A stretch of 64,000 nt of DNA, taken from positions 1-64,000 of the forward strand of contig NZ_JOCA01000005.1 of the NCBI RefSeq assembly GCF_000718785.1. The letters run 5' to 3'. A model generated the notes under the pieces. The model searched no databases. It was not told where the DNA came from and saw only the letters and a program-made list of their open reading frames with translations. This stretch comes from Streptomyces sp. NRRL WC-3626. Its GTDB lineage: Bacteria; Actinomycetota; Actinomycetes; Streptomycetales; Streptomycetaceae. A program made the position numbers and the translations under genes. This document shows positions 18,401 through 25,522 of this stretch, one piece after another (the stretch's first letter is position 1; each line of letters opens with the position of its first letter).

Positions 18401-21400
18401 GGCTGGGTCCCAGGCCAGACCCCCACCCTGGGCCTCGCCTCCTGGACCGGCCGCCCCACCGCCTACCCGGCCGCCTCAGGCACCGCCGACCGCAACCCTC
18501 CCGCCACCGGCGGCTGGCAGACCGTCTCCACCACCACCTACGACACCGGCAGCGCGAAACTCGGCCGTCCTCTGAAGGTCACCGACGCCGAGGGACGCAC
18601 CACCACCACCGCGTACTACCCGGCCGCCGCGGGCCCGCTCGGCACCATGGTCGTCACCCAGCCCCGGCTGTCGTCCAACAACCAGGCCCACCAGACCACC
18701 ACCGTCTACGATCCGGCTCGTAACGCCGTCAGCTACACCCTGGACGCCAACACCAAGCGCACCGAGCACACCTACGACGCGCTCGGCCGGATCACCGCCA
18801 TGTGGCTCCCCGACCGTTCCCGCTCCGCGGGTGACAGCCCCGACGCCAAGTTCGCCTACGGCCTGGAGCGCGACAAGGCTCCCTGGAGTTCGGTCTCCAC
18901 ACTCAAGGCCGACGGCACCACCTACGAGACCACCTACTCCCTCTTCGACTCCCAGCTCCGTCCGCTGCAGGTCCAGGCGCCATCACCCGCGGGCGGCCGC
19001 GTTCTCACCGACACCCGCTACGACGCCCGTGGTCTCGCCTACGAGAAGTACCAGGACGCCTACGACAACATCAAGGCTCCCAACAGCACGTACAGTCAGG
19101 TTCCGTACGGAGAGGCCACCCAGACCCTGACCCGGTACGACGGTGCCGAGCGGGCCACCAACTCCACTCTCCTGGTCGACGGCGTGCAGAAGTGGTCCAC
19201 CAGCACCACCTACACCGGCGACTCCACGGCCACCACCGCGCCGACGGGAGGCAACGCCACCCGTACCGTCACCGACGCCCTGGGCCGTACCGTCGAGACC
19301 CGCACCTACGCGGGGACCACCCCGGCCGACGCCGACTTCGGCGGAGCCCCCGGCGTCCCCCACACGAAGGTCGCCTACACCTACACCCGTGACGGCAAGC
19401 CCGCCACCATCACCGGCCCGGACGAGACCAAGTGGGCCTACTCCTACGACCTTTACGGCCGTCGGGTGAAAACCGTCGACCCGGACCGGGGCACCGACCT
19501 CACCACGTACACCGACCGCGACGCCATCGAGACCACAGAGGATGCCGAAGGCCGCGTCCTGCTGTACGGGTACGACGAACTCGGCCGCCGGACCGACCTG
19601 TGGAAGACCTCCCGCACGGACGCCAACAAGCTCGCCTCGTGGACCTACGACAGCGTCCTCAAGGGTCTGCCCACCGCGTCCACACGCCATGTGAATGGCG
19701 TCGGTCAGACCGGTTCCAAGGCGTACACCCAGCAGGTCACCGCCTACGACGTGCTCGGCCGTCCCTTCGCCACCAGCCTCACTCTCCCCGCCGACGATCC
19801 GTTGGTGACCTCTGGCGCGGTGGCCGCCACCACCACGCAAGAGGTGACCTACCGCCTCGACGGCACGGTGAACACCACCAAGGAACCCGCGGCAGCAGGT
19901 CTGCCCGCGGAGACCCTCACTCACCGCTACAACAGCGCCGGCCTGCAGACCGAGCTCTCCGGGGTCTCCAAGTACCTGCTCGCCGCGAACTACACCGCCC
20001 TCGGTCAGACCGGCCAGCTCCAGCTCGGCACTTCCGCCGCCGAAGGCACCAAGCGCGTCTTCCTCACCCAGTCCTACGAGGAGGGCACCGGCCGTCTGCT
20101 GAACGCCGCGGTCGACGATCAGACCCGTGGCCCGGTGCAGGACCTCGCCTACACCTACGACCAAGCCGGCAACGTCACCTCCATCACCGACAACGCCGAC
20201 ATCGGCACCGGTACCGACCGCCAGTGCTTCACCTACGACGCCTACCGGCGACTGGCCGAGGCCTGGACTCCGAAGACCGCCGGATGCTCGGCCGGCGACC
20301 GCACCACTGCCAACCTCGGCGGCCCCGCGCCCTACTGGAACTCCTACACCTACACCGACTCCGGTCAGCGCAAGACCGAGAAGACCAGCACCACCACTGC
20401 GGCCACCACCCGTACCTCCTGCTACGACTCCGCCCGACCGCACGCCCTGATCGCGACGACCACCGGCACCACCTGCACCGGCGTCGCAGCCCAGTACGTC
20501 TACGACAAGACCGGCAACACCACCGAGCGCGTCAAGTCGGTCGGCTCCACCGCCGAGCAGTCCCTCGACTGGAACGAGGAAGGCCGTCTCAGCCGCCTCA
20601 CCGATGACGACGACGCCACCGCCACCAACTACGTCTACGACGCCGACGGCCAGCTCCTCATTCGCCGGGACAACGCCACCGACGGCGAAACCGTCCTCTA
20701 CCTCGGTGCCACCGAAGTCCACCTGAAGACCGGCAAGAAGTGGGCCAGCCGTTACTACACCGCGGCCGGCGCCGCCATCGCCCTGCGCACCAACGAGACC
20801 GGCACCGAGAAGCTGTCCTTCCTCGCCTCCGACCACCACTCCACCGGCTCCGTCTCCCTCACCGCCGACTCCGCCCAGACCCTCACCAAGCGCTACACCA
20901 CTCCCTTCGGCACCCCCCGCGGCAAGCCCACCGGAACCTGGCCCGACGACAAGGCCTTCCTCGGCATGCCGGCCGACACCGGAACCGGCCTGACCCACAT
21001 CGGCGCCCGCGAATACGACCCGACCACCGGTCAGTTCATCAGCGTCGACCCTCTGCTCCAGCTCAACCTGCACCAGACGCTGAACGGATACGCGTACCCG
21101 GGGCAGAACCCGGTGACGGTCGCCGACCCGACCGGGCTCGGAGCGCCGGAGTGTCACCGGGGCGAGATCCCGTGCACAGGGGGCGTGCCCGACACTCAGA
21201 AAGAGATCGAGGAAAAGAAGAAGATCGTCGCGAAGACGGGCGGGAAAATCGCAGGTTATTCCACCTCGAAGCCTCCGGCGACCTGGGAGAACGAGGGGTA
21301 CGGGAAGACCGACCTCGACGGCGACGGTTACATCAACCTGCTTCCCGGTGTCTACGTCCCTGCCGAGTGGCACGGAACCGGAGAGTTCATCGACCACTTC

Positions 21401-22369
21401 TACAGTCAGCTGAACAGCCTGACGATCTACGGGATCGACTTCTACGCCGATCATCAGGCTGACGCGCCGTATGTGAAGAACGATGTGAATTCAGCACTGC
21501 TGGACGCCTGTCATGTGACGAACTGCCCCTCGAAGAAGGAATTCTTCTACAACTGGTTCGGCACGAACGTTGTCGCCGGAATTTCGGAGGGCGGAGTCCC
21601 AGGTGTCAGGGGCGGAATTCGAACCGGGAAGTCGAGCTCGTGCAAGTGCTTCCTGGCCGGCACGGATGTCCTCATGGCCGACGGCACGACCAAGGACATC
21701 GAGGACGTCGAAGTGGGCGATCTGGTGCTCGCCGCCGACCCCGAGACAGGGGAGACGGCTCCCCGCAAGGTGACTCGTCTCATCCGCACCGAGGACGACA
21801 AGAAGTTCAACGAGCTCTCGATCGCCACGGAATCCGGCATCGAGAAGCTCACCGCAACCTTCGAGCACCCCTTCTGGTCGCCCTCGGAGCAACGCTGGAT
21901 CCCGGCCCACCAGCTCGCCGCCGGCATGACACTCCTGACGGAGGACGCCCGCACCGTCATCATCACCGGCAACAAACCCTTCACTAAGAAGGCCCGCACC
22001 TACAACCTCACTATCGACGACCTGCACACGTACTATGTACTCGCTGGGCAGACGCCGGTCCTCGTTCACAATTCAGATTGGTGTACCCCTGAGGAACGCA
22101 TCGAAGATGCCGCGGACATCGGTAACGGTCACGCGGGAAGCAAGCATGCCGGTGACTTTCCGGGACATTCGCCCAAGGATATTGGCGACCTGGCTCGGGA
22201 CGTGATGCAGAATCCGGCCCGTACGAAACCGCTGGGCGGCGGGCGGAGAGCGTATCAGGGGAAGGACGGGTCCACGATCGTGATTCACGACCCGATGAAT
22301 CCGGATGGTGGTACTATCTTCCGCCGAGATCCGACGACGATTGACGATTACTGGGATGAGTTGAACTGA
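15413..22369 (+). CDS. RHS/YD-repeat polymorphic toxin with HINT pretoxin domain and short C-terminal toxin
   Basis: A 2318-residue secreted protein starting at a GTG with GGAGAG upstream. A signal peptide (HVALSVLLAAVLSVPVP) is followed by a beta-rich N-terminus and many YD repeats (for example YDELGRRTDLWK) that build the RHS cocoon. The RHS-associated core reads REYDPTTGQFISVDPLLQL with GYAYPGQNPV after it (about residue 1900). A HINT domain spans about residues 2079-2220 (CFLAGTDVLMADG, FEHPFW, ending TPVLVHN) and should release the C-terminus by autoproteolysis. The last 98 residues are the toxin, with GHAGSKHAGDFPG (H2240, K2244, H2245), GRRAY and GGTIFRR. This is reminiscent of small BECR-fold RNases, but the family is not firmly recognised. 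It acts in contact-dependent competition (family knowledge). Confidence 0.92.
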   Translation: MFFRPRFRHVALSVLLAAVLSVPVPTTPFGSEATAAERPGRPDVPQVEPAQVREVTSPRAKETRAKAAKEKKANQRLVDSARAERRSAWPKRSETTVPITTEPATGDPLVRVRAERAGDSSSQARSRASGQAEITVLDQKAAERAGITGVVFTVAAEHSGPAEVTVDYSSFASAVGGNWASRLGLVSLPPCALTTPEKAHCRARTVQTADNDVHEEQVTSRISLAGTSATPTVLALTATSATTSTAGSGDFKATPLAASASWQAGSSSGAFSWSYPITTPPAAAGPAPSLSLSYDSGSIDGRTANTNNQGSLVGEGFTLSSSYIERKYGACEDDGHTDKFDLCWKYDNAALVLNGKATELVKDDTTGIWHLKDDDASKVTRHTGADNAEADGGGDGEYWTVVTGDGTTYTFGLDKLPGAGSQRTNSVWTVPVFGDDSGEPGYSKGGEFESRAETQAWRWNLDLTQDVHGNAATYWYKAETNHYAKNGDKTGLASYTRGGYLEEIRYGQRADTLFTGQPSDKVTLSYKERCTATGTGCDSLTKDTADNWPDVPFDSICSSDETECEATGPSFFTRKRLTGIDTFFWSRAAEPDAYQPVDSYGLGQEFFDGQDIGNSSDQVLTLTSLTRTGKNGTDISSPPVEFTYQQRPGRVDSTSDDILPLTRPRIASVISETGAITSVSLSEPECVRGSKMPVAEDDNNQSCYPVYWPVNGGDMALDWFHKYRVTAITTNDPAAGNPGTQLTYSYSGPGWHYSDDPFTKEKHRTWSEWRGYQKVTTYSGDAGATRSKSVKLFMQGMNGDKRKDGTTRTAVVKGIDLDNVPSNDPATTGDDLNVADANDHDFYAGSLRQEIVYDGDTAVSTTINNLWSKQTASQQRSYANTKAHFVRTARTYTDTYLNAARTWRIGAVSHTYDTKYGMSTAVEDHGNWSTTGDETCTRTWYARNDDKGLTSLVSRTRTIAKPCSATDDTLSLPADSRTRGDVLADSAVVYDTPAATGWVPGQTPTLGLASWTGRPTAYPAASGTADRNPPATGGWQTVSTTTYDTGSAKLGRPLKVTDAEGRTTTTAYYPAAAGPLGTMVVTQPRLSSNNQAHQTTTVYDPARNAVSYTLDANTKRTEHTYDALGRITAMWLPDRSRSAGDSPDAKFAYGLERDKAPWSSVSTLKADGTTYETTYSLFDSQLRPLQVQAPSPAGGRVLTDTRYDARGLAYEKYQDAYDNIKAPNSTYSQVPYGEATQTLTRYDGAERATNSTLLVDGVQKWSTSTTYTGDSTATTAPTGGNATRTVTDALGRTVETRTYAGTTPADADFGGAPGVPHTKVAYTYTRDGKPATITGPDETKWAYSYDLYGRRVKTVDPDRGTDLTTYTDRDAIETTEDAEGRVLLYGYDELGRRTDLWKTSRTDANKLASWTYDSVLKGLPTASTRHVNGVGQTGSKAYTQQVTAYDVLGRPFATSLTLPADDPLVTSGAVAATTTQEVTYRLDGTVNTTKEPAAAGLPAETLTHRYNSAGLQTELSGVSKYLLAANYTALGQTGQLQLGTSAAEGTKRVFLTQSYEEGTGRLLNAAVDDQTRGPVQDLAYTYDQAGNVTSITDNADIGTGTDRQCFTYDAYRRLAEAWTPKTAGCSAGDRTTANLGGPAPYWNSYTYTDSGQRKTEKTSTTTAATTRTSCYDSARPHALIATTTGTTCTGVAAQYVYDKTGNTTERVKSVGSTAEQSLDWNEEGRLSRLTDDDDATATNYVYDADGQLLIRRDNATDGETVLYLGATEVHLKTGKKWASRYYTAAGAAIALRTNETGTEKLSFLASDHHSTGSVSLTADSAQTLTKRYTTPFGTPRGKPTGTWPDDKAFLGMPADTGTGLTHIGAREYDPTTGQFISVDPLLQLNLHQTLNGYAYPGQNPVTVADPTGLGAPECHRGEIPCTGGVPDTQKEIEEKKKIVAKTGGKIAGYSTSKPPATWENEGYGKTDLDGDGYINLLPGVYVPAEWHGTGEFIDHFYSQLNSLTIYGIDFYADHQADAPYVKNDVNSALLDACHVTNCPSKKEFFYNWFGTNVVAGISEGGVPGVRGGIRTGKSSSCKCFLAGTDVLMADGTTKDIEDVEVGDLVLAADPETGETAPRKVTRLIRTEDDKKFNELSIATESGIEKLTATFEHPFWSPSEQRWIPAHQLAAGMTLLTEDARTVIITGNKPFTKKARTYNLTIDDLHTYYVLAGQTPVLVHNSDWCTPEERIEDAADIGNGHAGSKHAGDFPGHSPKDIGDLARDVMQNPARTKPLGGGRRAYQGKDGSTIVIHDPMNPDGGTIFRRDPTTIDDYWDELN

Positions 22370-22758
22370 TGCCTGAAACTCCTGTAGCGGCGAGTGACCT
22401 GCTCACCGCGGACGAGCTCGCCTGGCTGCGGCGCGCACTGCTGGAATGGGGTGGCCCGGCTCGATGCGGCGATGAGCTCGCTGTTGGCATGGGGTTCGAA
22501 GGTGTGCAGGATCTGCTCGACCAATGCGGCAGGTTGCGTGCCGAACTCGGAGAAAGCGTTCCGATAGCCCCGGTCGATTGGGCGCGCGTATTGCTGGCCG
22601 TAGAAATTGTCTTCGTTAGTGATCTTGCAGGTTCGGGATACGAATGGACGACAACCACAGGATTTAGCGACGAGTCGAGCATTCGGACTCTGCGTGCAAT
22701 CCAGTCCAAGTTGGCCAGAGTGGTAAGACCGTACTTTGGCAAGCGGCCGAGTCTGTGA
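22369..22758 (+). CDS. Candidate cognate immunity protein of the RHS toxin
   Basis: A 129-residue cytoplasmic protein, MPETPVAASDLLTADELAWL..., whose ATG overlaps the toxin stop by one base (TGATG), so it is translationally coupled. There is no signal peptide or membrane segment. Features include ELAWLRRALLEWGGPARCGD and a probable helical C-terminus (FSDESSIRTLRAIQSKLARV). I do not assign it to a named family; the call rests on position, size and low G+C (53% over 22681-22740 by count, against roughly 70% in flanking core genes). It should neutralise the residual toxin in the producer cell. It is followed by a strong terminator. Confidence 0.75.
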   Translation: MPETPVAASDLLTADELAWLRRALLEWGGPARCGDELAVGMGFEGVQDLLDQCGRLRAELGESVPIAPVDWARVLLAVEIVFVSDLAGSGYEWTTTTGFSDESSIRTLRAIQSKLARVVRPYFGKRPSL

Positions 22759-22807
22759 ACTCTGCCCGATTCCGCGACCATTTTACTGGATAGCTGCAGC
22801 AAATTTG

Positions 22808-22838
22808 AAGCCCCGTCAGGTGCTTCCTGGCGGGGCTT
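22808..22838 (+). terminator. Rho-independent-type terminator after the immunity gene
   Basis: A 13-base stem AAGCCCCGTCAGG / CCTGGCGGGGCTT (one G-T pair) with a 5-base loop lies 50 bases after the immunity gene stop. This is the natural end of the LamG-RHS-immunity operon. Confidence 0.85.
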
Positions 22839-22951
22839 CTGGGGTGGTTGACGGCAGTAGTTGACGGCAACGTCAGCGGACAGCGGCTCCGAGGAGGGGT
22901 GGTTCGTCGGGCGGGTCTGTACAGCGAGTGGTGTAACTCGTGGGTGGGTTG

Positions 22952-23070
22952 TTACTGCTGTGCTGCGGTGAGCCGGCCTTCGAAGGCGATGTCGAAGGCT
23001 TGGAGGGCGGGCTTCCATCGCCTGGTACGGCGATGAGCCACCGACTTCGCTCCCAGAGGTGGACCGAATG
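22952..23070 (-). pseudogene. Possible transposase C-terminal remnant
   Basis: On the minus strand, a 38-codon open stretch ends at TAA (22952-22954) and reads RRWKPALQAFDIAFEGRL near its end. To my eye this resembles the last residues of IS-element transposases, possibly the IS256/Mutator class. An in-frame TGA lies just upstream and no remaining transposase is visible, so it would be a decayed fragment. The surrounding 22839-23177 has no other recognisable gene. Confidence 0.3.
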
Positions 23071-23177
23071 GTCATTTCGTAGAATCTGTCGGAATCATGA
23101 CCAACACGGCGCGACGCGTACTTACTGCAAACCCGACCCGAGCAAGCGTGGATACGATTCGAACCAGGGCTATTTTG

Positions 23178-23450
23178 GTGCGCAGTAGCAGAGCAGGAAC
23201 CCATTGCCCAGCCTGCGGACTGGAGCAGGGGTTTCCTCCGTGGGGGGATGGCGGGAACATCGCTTCATTTGAAGTGTGCGTGTGCTGTGGAATCGAGTTC
23301 GGCTATGAGGACTCGACCGATGCAGGAGTTGCACAAGCACGTGCGGCGTGGATTTCGGCTGGCTGCCCGTGGCGGGGAGACCTGAAGGATCAGCCCCCGG
23401 GTTGGGACCCCGAAGCCCAGCTCAGGAACGTAACGGACGTGTCCGGGTGA
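23178..23450 (+). CDS. Small Cys-rich CPxCG protein, orphan immunity-like
   Basis: A 90-residue reading from the GTG at 23178 (the frame is open from 23097, but the upstream part looks like noise). Two zinc-ribbon knuckles, HCPACG and CVCCG, are followed by IEFGYEDSTDAG, AWISAGCPWRG and PPGWDPEAQLRNV. This matches a widespread family of small Cys-rich proteins found beside polymorphic toxins (related to the Cys_rich_CPCC type), often thought to be immunity proteins. No toxin lies next to it, so it may be an orphan left by earlier toxin replacement, or a broken gene missing its start. The start is uncertain. Confidence 0.55.
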   Translation: MRSSRAGTHCPACGLEQGFPPWGDGGNIASFEVCVCCGIEFGYEDSTDAGVAQARAAWISAGCPWRGDLKDQPPGWDPEAQLRNVTDVSG

Positions 23451-23475
23451 TCTTCCAGTGACTGCGGCATGAAGG

Positions 23476-23533
23476 CAGGGCCTCTTGATGGCTCGGAGGT
23501 GCGAACCGAACCGAGCCGCACCAGGAGGCCCTG
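23476..23533. repeat. Inverted repeat, possible insertion-sequence end remnants
   Basis: CAGGGCCTCTTGATGGCTCGG (23476-23496) is the imperfect inverse of 23511-23533 (CCGAGCCGCACCAGGAGGCCCTG read forward), with only 14 bases between. It may be two fused IS ends or a hairpin. The following sequence to 23671 has an open frame that runs into the opposing ABC gene but no protein pattern I recognise. Confidence 0.4.
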
Positions 23534-23671
23534 TCGTCGCAGTCGTACGCGCTCACGCCCGCGGTGCTTGAGCGGGTCGCCCGGCCGTGTGATCGTCTCA
23601 CGCACACGTACGGCAACGTGGCTCTTTACACGCCGCTTGCAGTGTCCCGCCGCGTGGACCTCCTTCACGCT

Positions 23672-25522
23672 TCACGCCAGACTGTCGCGCCAGGCGCGGT
23701 GCAGGTCGGCGAACCTGCCCGTCCCGGCGATCAGTTCGGACGGGGCGCCGTCCTCGACGATCCGGCCGTGCTCCATGACCAGGACCCGGTCGGCGATCTC
23801 CACGGTCGACAGCCGGTGGGCGATCACCACCGCCGTACGGCCCTTCAGCACCGTCGCCATCGCCCGCTGCACCGCCCGTTCGCCGGGGACGTCCAGGGAA
23901 CTGGTCGCCTCGTCGAGGATGAGGACCGCCGGGTCCGCCAGCAACGCCCGCGCGAAGGAGACCAGTTGGCGCTGACCGGCCGAGATACGGCCGCCCCGCT
24001 TGCGTACGTCGGTGTCGTAGCCGTCGGGGAGGGCGGCGATGAAGTCGTGCGCTCCGATCTCCTTCGCCGCCTGCTCGATCTCCGGGCGGGTGGCGTCCGG
24101 CCGCCCGATCGAGATGTTCTCGGCGATCGTGCCGGAGAACAGGAACGCCTCCTGCGTCACCATCACCACCTCGCGCCGCAGATCGCGTCCCGTGACGTCG
24201 AGCAGGTCCACGCCGTCGAGCAGCACCCGGCCGTCGGTGGGGTCGTAGAAGCGGGCGAGCAGCTTCGCCAGCGTCGACTTGCCCGCGCCGGTCGAGCCGA
24301 CGACCGCGACGGTCTGCCCGGCCGGGAGCGTGAGGCCGAAGCTGGGCAGCACCTCGCCGCCGGTGCGGTACGCGAACCGGACGTCGTCGAAGACGACCTC
24401 GCGGCCGGGCAGTCCGGCGCGCCGGGCGGGCAGTTCGCGCGGGGTGGACGGCTCGGGCACGGACGGGTTCTGGGCCAGCAGACCGGCGATCTTCTCCAGG
24501 GAGGCGGCCGCCGACTGGTAGGAGTTGAGGAACATGCCGAGCCGGTCGATCGGGTCGTAGAGGCGGCGGAGGTAGAGGACCGCCGCCGCCAGTACGCCCA
24601 GTTCGAGGGTGTCGTCCGCCACCCGGTAGGCGCCCCACAGCACGATCAGCGCGACCGTCGTGTTCGCGGTGATCCGGGAGCCGACCACATAGCGGGCCAT
24701 CTCAAGCAGCGCGTCGCCGTTGGTCCGCTCGTGCCGCCGGTTCAGCACCGCGAAGTCCGCGTCGTTCGCCGCCTCGCGGCGGAAGGCGCGCACCGGACGG
24801 ATGCCGTTCATCGTCTCGACGAACTTCACGATCACCGCCGCGATGGCCGTCGACCGCTTCCGGTACACCCGTCCCGCCCGCCGCTGATACGACCGTACGA
24901 GCAGATACAGGGGCACGAACGACGCCACCGCGACGGCGCCGAGGCCGAGGTCCAGCCAGAGCAACAGCACCGAGATGTAGACGGCGGAGAGGATCACCAT
25001 CACGAGTTCCTGGAGGCCCTCCTCCAGGAGTTCCCGCAGCGACTCGACGTCGGTGGTGGAGCGGGAGATGAGACGGCCCGAGGTGTAGCGCTCGTGGAAG
25101 TCGACGCTGAGCGCCTGCGCGTGCCGGAAGATACGGCCGCGCAGATCGAGCAGTACGTCCTGGCTGACCCGGGCGGAGGCGTTGACGAACGCGTACTGGA
25201 GCGCGCCGGCGGACACCGCGCACAGCAGATAGCCGGCCGCCACGGCGATCAGCGGGCCGTTGTCGTTCTCGCGGAACGCCGGTACGGCCCGGTCGATGGC
25301 GTACGCCACCAGCAGCGGGCCCGCCTGTACGGCTGCCTGCTGGAGCAGCAGCAGGAGGGCGGTGACGGCGACCCTGCCCCGCATGGGGGAGAGCAGGGAA
25401 CGCAGCAGTACGCCGGTGGCGCCCGGGGGAGCGGGCAACTGGTCCTGGTCGAAGGGGTCGTCGGACGGCCGGGTCAGGTCGTCGTCCTCGTCCCGGGCGG
25501 GGGCGGTGGTGGTCGCCGTCAT
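23672..25522 (-). CDS. ABC exporter subunit B (TMD-NBD)
   Basis: A 616-residue half-exporter, MTATTTAPARDEDDDLTRPSD. Six membrane helices lie in about residues 45-340 with an ESLRELLEEGLQELV coupling region. The nucleotide-binding domain has Walker A GSTGAGKST, Q-loop VTQEAFLF, signature RISAGQRQLVSFARALL, Walker B VLILDEATSSLD and switch His IAHRLSTV. All catalytic residues appear intact. The ATG overlaps the stop of the upstream subunit gene by 4 bases (TCAT on the plus strand), so the two are co-translated as a heterodimer. Substrate unknown; multidrug-type export is the family norm. Confidence 0.9.
   Translation of the reverse strand: MTATTTAPARDEDDDLTRPSDDPFDQDQLPAPPGATGVLLRSLLSPMRGRVAVTALLLLLQQAAVQAGPLLVAYAIDRAVPAFRENDNGPLIAVAAGYLLCAVSAGALQYAFVNASARVSQDVLLDLRGRIFRHAQALSVDFHERYTSGRLISRSTTDVESLRELLEEGLQELVMVILSAVYISVLLLWLDLGLGAVAVASFVPLYLLVRSYQRRAGRVYRKRSTAIAAVIVKFVETMNGIRPVRAFRREAANDADFAVLNRRHERTNGDALLEMARYVVGSRITANTTVALIVLWGAYRVADDTLELGVLAAAVLYLRRLYDPIDRLGMFLNSYQSAAASLEKIAGLLAQNPSVPEPSTPRELPARRAGLPGREVVFDDVRFAYRTGGEVLPSFGLTLPAGQTVAVVGSTGAGKSTLAKLLARFYDPTDGRVLLDGVDLLDVTGRDLRREVVMVTQEAFLFSGTIAENISIGRPDATRPEIEQAAKEIGAHDFIAALPDGYDTDVRKRGGRISAGQRQLVSFARALLADPAVLILDEATSSLDVPGERAVQRAMATVLKGRTAVVIAHRLSTVEIADRVLVMEHGRIVEDGAPSELIAGTGRFADLHRAWRDSLA

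Noticed and set aside
21641..22072. Splicing intein inside the RHS gene
   Set aside because: The HINT block is followed by a short variable toxin rather than a C-extein resuming the host protein, so it is a pretoxin cleavage domain.
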